DNA of 37,910 nucleotides from Spirochaetales bacterium (GTDB lineage: Bacteria > Spirochaetota > Spirochaetia > DSM-2461): assembly GCA_016936115.1 (NCBI GenBank), contig JAFGPQ010000325.1, forward strand, positions 1-37,910, in the 5' to 3' direction. Made by a program: the position numbers and the translations under genes. This document shows, in pieces, positions 16,291 through 24,134 of this stretch. The notes under the pieces were generated by a model that worked only from the letters and a program-made list of their open reading frames with translations, made no database searches and was not told the DNA's origin. The first letter of the stretch is position 1. Each line of letters starts with the position of its first letter.

Positions 16291-17166
16291 ATGGGTATTA
16301 AGGAATTTGTGGTTATTTCCGGAAAGGGGGGAGCCGGGAAAACATCGGTAACCGCCTGTCTCACTCCCTATTTTGTGAATACCCTGACCGCCGACTGCGA
16401 CGTGGACGCCCCCGATCTGGATATTCTGCTTAAGCCGGTTGTGGGGAAAACCGATAAGATCTCCGCCGCCCGCAAGGCTGTTGTCCTGTCCGATAAGTGT
16501 ACCGGCTGCGGCCGCTGCCGCAATGTGTGCCGATTCGGCGCCGTCCGGATAGAGCAGGGCCTAGCCCGGGTTGATCCGATCAAATGCGAAGGGTGTAAAG
16601 TCTGTACTCTTGTCTGTCCCGCCGATGCCCTGTCCATTGAAGACTGGCCCACGGGGGATCTGTATGAATCGCTTACCCCCTACGGTCCCATGGTTCATGC
16701 CCGGCTGATTCCGGGAGAAGAGGTTTCCGGGCGGTTGGTATCCCTGGTCAGGCAACGGGCCAAAGCCATTGCCGCCGAAGAGGGATGTGAAGCCATTCTG
16801 ATTGACGGCCCTCCCGGGGTCGCCTGCAATGTGATCTCCTCTCTGACGGGAACGGACCTGGCCCTCATTGTAACGGAGCCGACCGTCGCCGGGTTCCACG
16901 ATATGAGAAGGGTCTGGGAGACAGCTGCCAAACTGCGTGTCAAAACAGCCCTGGTTCTGAATAAGACCGGTCTCTCCGATGAGTTTATGCAGCCCATAAG
17001 GGATTTCGCCGCCGAAAGGGATATTCCCATCCTGGGAGAAATCCCCCTTTCCCCTGAGATGAGAAGGGCCGTCAACGATCGGAGAATCCCCTCCGTGGCC
17101 TATCCCGACTTTCCCGGTCCGCGATTCTGGGAAGGAGTGGTTGAGAAAATGATGGAATTAGTATAA
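16291..17166 (+). CDS. MinD-family Fe-S ATPase with ferredoxin insert (second)
   Basis: 291 residues, paralogous to the preceding gene. ISGKGGAGKTSV (9-20) is the P-loop. Cys70/73/76/80 and Cys99/102/105/109 form two 4Fe-4S sites, and ILIDGPPGVACNV is the switch/Walker B region. The ATG directly abuts the preceding TAG, so the two ATPases are coupled and probably form a heterodimer. Paired ATPases of this kind occur beside NifX-like genes in many anaerobes, including Desulfovibrio orp loci. The exact cluster cargo is unknown. Confidence 0.92.
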   Translation: MGIKEFVVISGKGGAGKTSVTACLTPYFVNTLTADCDVDAPDLDILLKPVVGKTDKISAARKAVVLSDKCTGCGRCRNVCRFGAVRIEQGLARVDPIKCEGCKVCTLVCPADALSIEDWPTGDLYESLTPYGPMVHARLIPGEEVSGRLVSLVRQRAKAIAAEEGCEAILIDGPPGVACNVISSLTGTDLALIVTEPTVAGFHDMRRVWETAAKLRVKTALVLNKTGLSDEFMQPIRDFAAERDIPILGEIPLSPEMRRAVNDRRIPSVAYPDFPGPRFWEGVVEKMMELV

Positions 17167-17178
17167 GAATAGTAGTAT

Positions 17179-17454
17179 ATGCCGAGACGACAGAAATTCA
17201 GAAAATGCCGACGACTGGAAGAGGGGCGTTTCTTTAAACCCTCGGGAATCCCCGCCTGCGAACTAGTGACCGAGGAGCTCATGCTCGATGAGTTCGAAGC
17301 CCTGAGGCTCTGCGACTATGACGGGCTCAATCAGATTCAGGCTGCCGAAGTCATGGGTATCTCCCGGGGGACGGTACAGCGCCTCCTGACTTCGGGCCGC
17401 CGGAAGACGGTGGACATGCTCTTGAATAAAAAGGCTCTCCGCATCAGTTCTTGA
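17179..17454 (+). CDS. DUF134 HTH protein, likely regulator of the operon
   Basis: 91 residues. It opens MPRRQKFRKCRRLEEGRFFK, typical of DUF134. A helix-turn-helix follows (LDEFEALRLCDYDGLNQIQ, then AAEVMGISRGTVQRLLTSGR) that resembles sigma-factor region 4. No good ribosome site is seen. A weak promoter-like pair, TTGAGA-15-TATAAG (17141-17167), precedes it, so it may also be expressed alone. The family is often found beside NifX-like genes. Binding to the palindrome at 14682 is a proposal. Confidence 0.88.
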   Translation: MPRRQKFRKCRRLEEGRFFKPSGIPACELVTEELMLDEFEALRLCDYDGLNQIQAAEVMGISRGTVQRLLTSGRRKTVDMLLNKKALRISS

Positions 17455-17469
17455 TGCGGGCGGGCCTTT
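17430..17469 (+). terminator. Hairpin overlapping the end of the DUF134 gene
   Basis: The inner stem CCGCATCA-GTTCT-TGATGCGG (17439-17459) includes the TGA stop. An outer AAAGGC/GCCTTT pairing extends it. Only three Ts follow, so it is a weak intrinsic terminator, and it overlaps the -35 of the next promoter. Confidence 0.5.
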
Positions 17470-17480
17470 CCCGGTATACT
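17451..17480 (+). promoter_or_regulatory. Near-leaderless promoter of the SulP gene
   Basis: TTGATG (17451-17456), an 18-nt spacer and TATACT (17475-17480). The ATG at 17489 is 8 nt past the -10, so the leader would be 1-3 nt. A GGAG lies only 3 nt before the ATG, too close to act normally. Confidence 0.55.
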
Positions 17481-17488
17481 CGGAGTTC

Positions 17489-19174
17489 ATGAATCGTCTG
17501 CTCCGTTTCTTTCACCTGGAGAATTACCGCAAAGAACTCTTCGGGGAAGATATCAAAGCGGCCCTTACCGTATCGGTGGTGGCGATTCCCCAGTCCATGG
17601 CTTTTGCCATGATAGCCGGTCTCAATCCGGTTTACGGGCTCTACACGGCTATAATTCCCCTGATCATCGGTTCCCTGCTGGACAGTTCCAACTACATGTA
17701 CAACGGCCCGACGAATGCCCTGTGCGTTCTGAGCGCCAGCATCATTGCGGGAATGTCCGGGGTACAGGATCCCCTCCCTCTCCTTTTTCTCATCACCTTT
17801 GTCGCCGGGGCCCTGCAGCTTCTCTTCGGGCTGATGCGCCTGGGGAACGTGGTGAATTTCATCTCCCACTCGGTCATGGTGGGGTTCATGACGGGAGCGG
17901 GCATTCTCATTGGAATGGGGCAGTTCTACAAGACTCTCGGCCTTTCTCTGCCCGGGAATGCTGCTTTCTCCCCCCTGGAAAAGCTATTGTATACCCTGAC
18001 CCATCTGGGGGAGAGCAATCCCTATGCTCTGGGCCTGACCGCTCTGACTCTGATCATCGTCCTGGCGACGAAGCGCATCAGCAGGAAAATCCCCGGGCCC
18101 CTCATCGCCATTCTCATCACGGGGGGGCTGTGCGCTCTCTTCAGGCTTGACGGACGGGGGGTCTCCCTTACCGGAGAGATTCCCCGGGGGCTGCCCGCCT
18201 TCACTCCCGTTATCATCAGCATGGATCGGCTCAGAACCGTGGGTCCCCAGGCTCTGGCCGTGGCTATCATAGGTCTGGTCCAGTCCGCCTCCATATCCAA
18301 AACCCTGGCCCAGGAATCGGGGGAATATCTTGATTCCAACCGGGAATTCATCTCACAGGGCATACAGAATATGGTGGGAGCCCAGTTTCAGTGCCTTCCC
18401 TCGGGGGGATCCTTTACACAGAGCATTCTGAACTATTTCTCAGGGGCCAAAAGCCGTATCAGCGGCGTGCTTATCGGGATCTTTACGGCGCTGATCTTCC
18501 TTTTCTTCGGCCGCTTCGCCGAGTGGATTCCTTCGGCCACCCTGGCGGCACTCATCATGATGACCGCCCTGAACCTGCTCAAAATCGGAGAGTTCAAAAA
18601 GGCCTTTTCCCTTTCCCGGGAAGAGGGAATCGTGGCGGTGATTACCCTGCTGGGCACTATCCTGCTCCCCAGCCTGAATCTGGCTATCTATCTGGGAGTC
18701 ATCGTCTCTTTCATCGCCTATTTCAAGAAAACCGGGGATGCCCATCTGAGAATGCTCCTTGAAAAGGACGGCGTTCTGGAGGAGCGGGGGCATCTGGACG
18801 AGGACGACGGCGAGCCCTATCTCATCCTGCAGCTGGAGGGCATTCTCTTTTTCGGCAATGCGGACGACCTGAGCCGTAAGTTGTCTGAAATAAGCGGCCG
18901 ATCCCGTATCTACATCATCCGTTTCAAAAGGGTCACCAGCATCGACCTCACATCCGCCGAAGTCATACGACGGTTCCGGGAGGGTGTCATGAACCGGGGG
19001 GGCACGGTCCTCTTCTGCGGGGTCTCCCAAGGGCTGGGAAAGGTCTTTGTCGATTCCCGGCTACTCAGGGATGTGAAAGAGGAGGATCTCTTTTTCGCCG
19101 AAAATCAGCTCCTTCAATCCACCTATAAAGCCATCGAAAGGGCCCGTTTTCTTTCCGGACTGGCGGACTCCTGA
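17489..19174 (+). CDS. SulP-family anion transporter with C-terminal STAS domain
   Basis: 561 residues. The N-terminal transport domain carries the SulP signature (ALTVSVVAIPQSMAFAMIAG, then NPVYGLYTAIIPLIIGSLL and YNGPTNALCVLSAS) and 10-12 hydrophobic helices. The cytoplasmic STAS domain covers about residues 440-550 (LEGILFFGNADDL, VTSIDLTSAEVIRRF). Substrates in the family include sulfate, bicarbonate and dicarboxylates; which one applies here cannot be told. It stands alone behind its own promoter. A link to the Fe-S/NifX operon, such as sulfate or molybdate supply, is speculative. Confidence 0.92.
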   Translation: MNRLLRFFHLENYRKELFGEDIKAALTVSVVAIPQSMAFAMIAGLNPVYGLYTAIIPLIIGSLLDSSNYMYNGPTNALCVLSASIIAGMSGVQDPLPLLFLITFVAGALQLLFGLMRLGNVVNFISHSVMVGFMTGAGILIGMGQFYKTLGLSLPGNAAFSPLEKLLYTLTHLGESNPYALGLTALTLIIVLATKRISRKIPGPLIAILITGGLCALFRLDGRGVSLTGEIPRGLPAFTPVIISMDRLRTVGPQALAVAIIGLVQSASISKTLAQESGEYLDSNREFISQGIQNMVGAQFQCLPSGGSFTQSILNYFSGAKSRISGVLIGIFTALIFLFFGRFAEWIPSATLAALIMMTALNLLKIGEFKKAFSLSREEGIVAVITLLGTILLPSLNLAIYLGVIVSFIAYFKKTGDAHLRMLLEKDGVLEERGHLDEDDGEPYLILQLEGILFFGNADDLSRKLSEISGRSRIYIIRFKRVTSIDLTSAEVIRRFREGVMNRGGTVLFCGVSQGLGKVFVDSRLLRDVKEEDLFFAENQLLQSTYKAIERARFLSGLADS

Positions 19175-19177
19175 CAA

Positions 19178-19203
19178 TTTACATATTTTACACTCTCTTT
19201 ACG
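19178..19203 (+). repeat. TTTAC(A/G) repeats upstream of the beta-helix gene
   Basis: TTTACA at 19178 and 19187 and TTTACG at 19198. The last two are 11 bp apart (TTTACA-N5-TTTACG), the spacing used by PhoB/OmpR-type response regulators. The repeat may be a regulator site or simple AT-rich sequence. Confidence 0.3.
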
Positions 19204-19271
19204 TTCTCTTAATCCTTGTTCCCCGGTTTTTCCCTATTCTTGAATCATCTTGATAAACGAGGTGTCCAGTT

Positions 19272-20627
19272 ATGACAGCCATGAAAAAAACAACCTACCT
19301 TTTGGGATTATTACTGATCCTGACAATGACCTGCCCCCTTGCGGCTAAGGGGGAGAACGAGCAAATAACGGTTACCGCCGCGGAACAGGCTCCCGGGGGA
19401 ACTCCTCCCGGCGAGCCCCCCGAGGGGATGCCCGGAGATATGGGCGGCCCCGGCATGCCCGGAGGCGGCAGCACTGCCGTTGAGCACGGAACGGCGGCCA
19501 ACACGCTGAGCGATGATATTGTCGGTTCAACCTATGTCTCATCCGGTGATGAGGAGAACGCCCTGCGCGTAGAAGGGGGTGAGGCGGTTATCCTTCAGAA
19601 CGTCACTATCCAAAAAAACGACGGAGAAGCAGCCGAAGGGGATAGGAGCAACTTTTACGGAAGCAACGCGGCGTTCCTTGCCTTTGACAGAGCTCAGGTT
19701 ACCATCAAGAACAGTACGGTGCAATCATCCGCTGAAGGGGGAAACGGCATCTTCTCCTATGGGGAAGGCACGGTGGTCACCGTGAGTAATACGGTCGTCA
19801 ATACGACGGGAAACAGCTCCGGCGGTGTTATGGTGACCGGCGGGGGGACCATGTACGTATTCGACAGCGAGATCGAAACGCAGGGGCGTTCTTCCGCTTC
19901 CCTGCGGACAGACCGGGGCGGCGGAATCCTGATCGTTGACGGAGGGACTTATACGGCCAACGGCGAGGGATCCCCCGCCATATACAGCACCGCCGATGTG
20001 AGCGTGAGCAATGCGGTACTTACGGCGACATCATCCGAAGCGGTAGTGGTGGAAGGTAAGAACTCGGTGGCCCTGGAAAACTGTGATCTCACCGGTAACA
20101 TGCAAAAGGATAATGTGGAGAATCTGCAGAACGTGATGATCTACCAGAGCATGTCCGGCGATGCGGACTCGGGAAAGAGTTCCTTTACCATGACCGGCGG
20201 CTCTCTTACTTCTCAGTCCGGGGATATGATCTATGTGACCGACACGGCCTGTTCCGTGGAATTGTCCCGGGTGGAATTGAGCCTTTCCAATGATGTGCTC
20301 CTTCGGGTCGCAGGCAATGATGCCCGGAACGGCTGGGGCGTGGCGGGTGAAAACGGAGGCGACTGCGAGTTCACCGCCGAGGATCAGATTCTGACTGGAA
20401 AGATCATCGTGGACGAGATCTCCACTCTTTCCATGAATCTTTCCTCCGGTACAAGCTTTACCGGTTCCATCAACGAAGAACAGGAGGGGGGACAGGTCTC
20501 CCTTACCCTGGATAGCTCCAGTACCTGGACCCTGACCGGGGATTCCCATATTACTTCCCTTACCGGGGACAGTTCCCGGGTGATTACAAACGGCTTTACC
20601 CTTTATGTAAACGGGGAAGAGCTGTAG
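19272..20627 (+). CDS. Secreted parallel beta-helix-like protein with Pro/Gly-rich linker
   Basis: 451 residues. The signal peptide (KKTTYLLGLLLILTMTCPLAA) has no proper lipobox around its Cys. A linker rich in Pro, Gly and Met (about residues 38-66) follows. After that come short beta repeats containing Asn/Gly/Ser turns: EGGEAVILQNVTIQKNDG, DRAQVTIKNSTVQS, GEGTVVTVSNTVVN, GGILIVDGGTYTANGEGSPA and VSVSNAVLTATSSEAV. These resemble rungs of a right-handed beta-helix. Similar secreted proteins occur in clostridia. No catalytic residues are evident; an adhesive or carbohydrate-contact role is a guess. GAGGTG precedes the first ATG; a second ATG at 19281 also fits. Confidence 0.8.
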   Translation: MTAMKKTTYLLGLLLILTMTCPLAAKGENEQITVTAAEQAPGGTPPGEPPEGMPGDMGGPGMPGGGSTAVEHGTAANTLSDDIVGSTYVSSGDEENALRVEGGEAVILQNVTIQKNDGEAAEGDRSNFYGSNAAFLAFDRAQVTIKNSTVQSSAEGGNGIFSYGEGTVVTVSNTVVNTTGNSSGGVMVTGGGTMYVFDSEIETQGRSSASLRTDRGGGILIVDGGTYTANGEGSPAIYSTADVSVSNAVLTATSSEAVVVEGKNSVALENCDLTGNMQKDNVENLQNVMIYQSMSGDADSGKSSFTMTGGSLTSQSGDMIYVTDTACSVELSRVELSLSNDVLLRVAGNDARNGWGVAGENGGDCEFTAEDQILTGKIIVDEISTLSMNLSSGTSFTGSINEEQEGGQVSLTLDSSSTWTLTGDSHITSLTGDSSRVITNGFTLYVNGEEL

Positions 20628-20682
20628 AACCGGAGGGAAAGGCGGTTCCGACGTACGGAAAACCGCCCTTCCCCGGTTTTTT
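20628..20682 (+). terminator. Strong Rho-independent terminator
   Basis: An interrupted long stem follows the stop directly. AACCGG (20628-20633) pairs with CCGGTT (20673-20678), and GGCGGTT (20641-20647) pairs with AACCGCC (20661-20667). A six-T run (20677-20682) ends it. It separates this gene from the convergent mutarotase-like gene, whose stop lies at 20681. Confidence 0.85.
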
Positions 20683-21892
20683 ACCGTCCCAGAAGGGTGA
20701 AGTCCGTATCGCAGGGATATTCGGTGGATTCCCCGTCCAGCCCCGTCAGCCTGATAATTCCCTTTCCCGTCTCCGCTGAGGCGATGCCCCTGTTCAGTCC
20801 GTTACCTTCATAGGAGGCGAAGAGAGTGCCGTAGTAGAGGGTCTTCTCTTCTCCCCCGTCCAGGGTCAGGTAGGTGGGGTGGCCGAGCAGGCTGGGATTT
20901 TTCAGGCAGTCGGAAAGGCCGTTGGCGAAACGTCCCGTTCCATTTTCCGTTCCCAGGCAGAAGGTCTGGTCCGTCAGGCCGTTCTCAGTGGCCCAGGGCG
21001 TATAGGACCGGCCCCCGTAATTGAGCCAGTAATCGTAGAAGTAGAGGGGTATCTCCGAATCCCCCAGAGCTTCCGGGCCGGTGAAGAAGGTCAGATAAAC
21101 CCCTTTCAGGCGGGGATTGACCAGACTGCTCCAGGCCAGAGAGCAGTCGGAAGGGACCGCCCCGGTTACAAAGTCCGCATATCCGGTGACGCCGGTCACT
21201 TCCCGCATATTCACAACGCTCCCGTTCCGGGCGGGCATGCGGTCCATGGAATCAGCTTCCGCCCCGAAGGCCAGCCGGCCCGTGGGATCGAACTCCGTGC
21301 CTTCTCCCGGTACGGCAAACCGGACGGCGTTGTTATCTATGAGGCATCCCGCTTCCAGAAAGGGAGCGCCCACCGTATTATGCCAGCCGCAGTTGAAGGG
21401 CAGGGGGGTGTCTCCCGTGTTTTTCACAGTCAGAGCCGTGTAATGAACGGGGTGATTCTTTAGGAGGAGGTCTTTTTTTCTATAGGTAAAGGGATGGTCC
21501 GGGGGATCCAGGGTGCTGATCAGGCTGACCTGATCTCCCTCGATGACAGGGACTTCCTGTTTCCACTTCAGCCGGGCCGTGTGTCCGTGGGGGGGCAGGT
21601 CAAAATCCCCCGCCCGGTTGTCCGGCCCGAAGTTGGGCAGGCAGGGGAAGTTCCCGGCCAGATCATAAAGCAGGGGCGCTCCCCAGAAGGAGGCGTGTTT
21701 GCTCTCATTCCACACCTCCCCGGAATTCGCCCTGAACCAGGGCTGCCAGTGGGCATTCAGCCTTCCCGCTCCGCTGGACATGCTCAATTCGGGCACCATG
21801 CCCTTCTCCGAAGAGATGACGACGCGGATTTTTTCATTATCCATAAGAACCGCGTCCCGGAAACCGGCTTCTTTGATGTTCTTTGCTTTCAT
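20681..21892 (-). CDS. Galactose mutarotase-like (aldose epimerase superfamily) protein
   Basis: 403 residues from the chosen ATG at 21892. The sequence has the beta-sandwich character of aldose 1-epimerase-like proteins: an early MDNEKIRVVISSEKGMVPELS, a PPHGHTARLKW segment with a candidate catalytic His, and FNCGWHNTVGAPFLEAG with a second His. The usual galM signatures are not obvious, so the sugar substrate is unknown. The frame is open back to 21928, but that segment contains the -35 and -10 elements. Starting at 21892 puts the ATG exactly 6 nt after TATAAT, so the mRNA is probably leaderless. Confidence 0.7.
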   Translation of the reverse strand: MKAKNIKEAGFRDAVLMDNEKIRVVISSEKGMVPELSMSSGAGRLNAHWQPWFRANSGEVWNESKHASFWGAPLLYDLAGNFPCLPNFGPDNRAGDFDLPPHGHTARLKWKQEVPVIEGDQVSLISTLDPPDHPFTYRKKDLLLKNHPVHYTALTVKNTGDTPLPFNCGWHNTVGAPFLEAGCLIDNNAVRFAVPGEGTEFDPTGRLAFGAEADSMDRMPARNGSVVNMREVTGVTGYADFVTGAVPSDCSLAWSSLVNPRLKGVYLTFFTGPEALGDSEIPLYFYDYWLNYGGRSYTPWATENGLTDQTFCLGTENGTGRFANGLSDCLKNPSLLGHPTYLTLDGGEEKTLYYGTLFASYEGNGLNRGIASAETGKGIIRLTGLDGESTEYPCDTDFTLLGR

Positions 21893-21898
21893 GTCAAC

Positions 21899-21928
21899 AT
21901 TATAGAACAAAAGCCGGTTTTCGGGCAA
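21899..21928 (-). promoter_or_regulatory. Leaderless-type promoter of the mutarotase-like gene
   Basis: On the minus strand, TTGCCC (21928-21923), an 18-nt spacer and TATAAT (21904-21899), then GTTGAC and ATG. The predicted start is the A of ATG; no Shine-Dalgarno is present. Confidence 0.7.
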
Positions 21929-21934
21929 AGAAAA

Positions 21935-22656
21935 CTATTCGATTTCCAAAAGGCCGGTCATATATTCGGCATAGCTCAGATCGAAGTAGGCCGAAGGTTC
22001 CTTTTCGGGGGAGTAGTTGTAACTCAGGTTCTCCTTTTCCGTCGGCTTGGCCATGATGTCCCGCCATTCATCGGTATTTGCTATGAAGTAGTGGGAGAAA
22101 ACCACATCCAGATTTGATACTTTGTAGATATAGGTTTCGTAATGGTGTTCCTGATAGCGGGAACCGGTGATGACAATGTAGTCGAGGGCCATGGAATCCA
22201 ATAGTTTTCTCAGATTGGCCTTAAGGCTTAGATAATGGTCCAGTCGCTGTTCTTCAATGAGAATGTCGTCAAGATTATAGAGTCTGTCTATGAGGGCGTC
22301 CACGTCGACATCGGTCGAACCTGCTCCTTCTGCGGCGGCGTCCTCAGCGGCCTTCTGAACTACCGCGGAGGCGTCTTTTGAAAGGTCCTGTTTGTAGACG
22401 AAGCGGCTTCGGGAGTCGATTCTCTCCTGATCAGCGGAGGAGAGCAGGGAATAGAAATCGAACTCTCTTACGTTCAGCCCCGCTTCCTGCAGGGCCGCAG
22501 CCAGGAAGGCGCTGCTGTCCGCTCCCGTGTTTACGATGCCCACGGTGGCTCCCGAGGGAAGGGCCTCGCTCTGGTAATACCGGTTGTTGTACAGCCGCCG
22601 AGAAGGGACAGGAAAAGGAAACTCGCGATAGGGATAAGGAGAAATCTTTTATTCAC
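21935..22656 (-). pseudogene. Lipoprotein gene of unknown function, interrupted by a frameshift
   Basis: A GTG at 22656 with GGAG 7 nt upstream starts MNKRFLLIPIASFLFLSLLG followed by GC: a complete lipoprotein signal with lipobox LGGC, Cys22. In that frame translation stops at 22533-22531. The mature region continues in another frame from about the lipobox (YNNRYYQSEALPSGATVGIVN, then TGADSSAFLAAALQEAGL) to the stop at 21935. A single-base shift right after the lipobox Cys would fuse them into a protein of about 240 residues. The break may be a real mutation or a sequencing indel; no slippery heptamer is seen. The mature part is unrecognised, with a long charged middle and a C-terminal YFDLSYAEYMTGL. 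Confidence 0.7.
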
Positions 22657-22766
22657 AATGGGACTCCAAAAAATAATATGGAGTTATGTATAAATTAAAT
22701 GGCAATAGATTTCATATGTATTTTGTAATATTCACAATAAATACATTAAATATATTTATTGTATGG

Positions 22767-22790
22767 AATAAAGGGTAGTAAGAACTACCC
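22767..22790 (-). terminator. Terminator at the end of the MFS gene
   Basis: On the minus strand, GGGTAGT-TCTT-ACTACCC (22790-22773) includes the TAG stop of the MFS gene and runs into TTTATT. The following spacer to 22657 is very AT-rich and otherwise shows nothing clear. Confidence 0.65.
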
Positions 22791-24017
22791 CTGTTTGCTT
22801 CTGTCAACAGGGCATACCATTTCTCTTATGAAGAAGAGGGAGGCTCCCGCCGCCAGAGAGGTGAAGATCATAACCGGCAGATATCCCGTAAAACCGATTA
22901 GGCCGCCGGAGATAATCGGAAACAGGGCCAGGGTTATATTGAAGGTCCCGAAGATGCCCGTGTAGAGGGCCCGGTTCTCCTCGTTACTTATCTCCATCAG
23001 AACCGCATCGGAGGTAACCTTCTGGGCACCCAGATAGAATCCGGTCAGGAGAAAGACGGGAATGAAGAAGCGAAAGGGGAGAAAGAACGAGGCGGCCAGA
23101 GCCACCGGCGGGGTGATGAATCCCAGAAGACCCCAGATTCTCAGCATGGGCTTGAAGCCACCCTTTCGGACGATTCGCCGCCAGAGCAAATTGCTGAGGA
23201 TCATGCCGCCTATCTGCACCAGTATCAGATTGCCCGTCATGGCTCCGTCGAAGCGGTAGGTGTCCTTTGCCAGTGCCATATAGAAGGGAAGGAGAACGGT
23301 CCCCAGCCCCAGCAGATTGCCCGTAATGATATAGCGGGCCAGAGTGGGATCCGCCTTGAGGTAGGAGGGAATCTGACTGATGATTTTCAGGGCGGACTGC
23401 TTCTCCTGTTCCCGGGCCCGGGGCTGCTCGTGAATGGATAAAAAGCCCGCACTGGCCAGGAGCAGGGCCAGGGCTGAGAGCCCGAAGAGAAGGGAGTAGC
23501 TGTTTCCGGTTCTGCCCATGATCAGCCGTGTTAACAGGGCCGATATGAGAACTCCCACAGCGATGATGCCCTGCCGGCGCAGAACGAAGATACGTCTTTT
23601 CTCTCCGGGGAAGGATTTGCCCACCAGATCCATATAGCTGATTCCCGCGAAAGCTCCCCCCAGGGTGAAGATCAGCAGGGCGCTGTAGATTCCGGAGAGC
23701 AGCCAGTTGAGGCTCCAGGATTTCCCGCGCACGATAAAAAGGGTCAGCAGAACCAGGGCCAGAACCCGAAGGAAAATTCCCATGAGAAGATAGGGTTTCT
23801 TGCGAGGTTTGGTATGAAGGAATCCGGCGAAAAGCAGCTGACCCGCCAGGGGGATTCCCACCATGATGCCCGTGAGGATTCCCAGGTGCAGCTTGGTCCC
23901 CCCCATTCCCAGAATCAGTGCGGGAAACACCGTGTTGATATCCGTAAACGTGGTGGTTACCGCTAGAAGTGCGGCGTGCCAGAGAAAGGCGGCCATATTC
24001 TGTTTGTCCCTGTCCAT
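22785..24017 (-). CDS. MFS transporter
   Basis: 410 residues with about 12 hydrophobic helices. The early part (LLAVTTTFTDINTVFPALIL, GILTGIMVGIPLAGQLLFAGF, then KPRKKPYLLMGIFLRVLAL) fits an MFS protein with a basic loop 2-3. The central loop (about residues 190-215, HEQPRAREQEKQSALK) separates the two six-helix halves. The substrate is unknown. The gene is divergent from the PAS histidine kinase, which may regulate it. Its ATG lies exactly 6 nt after the -10, with no Shine-Dalgarno. Confidence 0.88.
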   Translation of the reverse strand: MDRDKQNMAAFLWHAALLAVTTTFTDINTVFPALILGMGGTKLHLGILTGIMVGIPLAGQLLFAGFLHTKPRKKPYLLMGIFLRVLALVLLTLFIVRGKSWSLNWLLSGIYSALLIFTLGGAFAGISYMDLVGKSFPGEKRRIFVLRRQGIIAVGVLISALLTRLIMGRTGNSYSLLFGLSALALLLASAGFLSIHEQPRAREQEKQSALKIISQIPSYLKADPTLARYIITGNLLGLGTVLLPFYMALAKDTYRFDGAMTGNLILVQIGGMILSNLLWRRIVRKGGFKPMLRIWGLLGFITPPVALAASFFLPFRFFIPVFLLTGFYLGAQKVTSDAVLMEISNEENRALYTGIFGTFNITLALFPIISGGLIGFTGYLPVMIFTSLAAGASLFFIREMVCPVDRSKQG

Positions 24018-24023
24018 GTTTTA

Positions 24024-24052
24024 GTTATAGGCAAGGGCCGGGGGGATGTCAA
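24024..24052 (-). promoter_or_regulatory. Leaderless-type promoter of the MFS gene
   Basis: On the minus strand, TTGACA (24052-24047), a 17-nt spacer and TATAAC (24029-24024), then TAAAAC and ATG. This is the cleanest example of the leaderless layout in the window, with a perfect -35 and an A-start at the ATG. Confidence 0.8.
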
Positions 24053-24085
24053 TCGAATGGGGAAATGACAAATTGAATTTTGACT

Positions 24086-24114
24086 TTGCTTTCTTACCCA
24101 TGTGCTGGTAAAAT
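24086..24114 (+). promoter_or_regulatory. Probable promoter of the PAS histidine kinase
   Basis: TTGCTT (24086-24091), a 17-nt spacer and TAAAAT (24109-24114). The predicted start near 24121 leaves a short leader with AGGAG 9 nt before the TTG start at 24135. Confidence 0.55.
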
Positions 24115-24134
24115 AGGGGGAGGAGAGGCCCTTT

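Noticed and set aside
14727-17454. A nitrogen-fixation (nif) gene cluster
   Set aside because: NifX-like domains are present, but there is no nifHDK, nifE/N or nifB in the window; the gene set fits orange-protein-like operons better.
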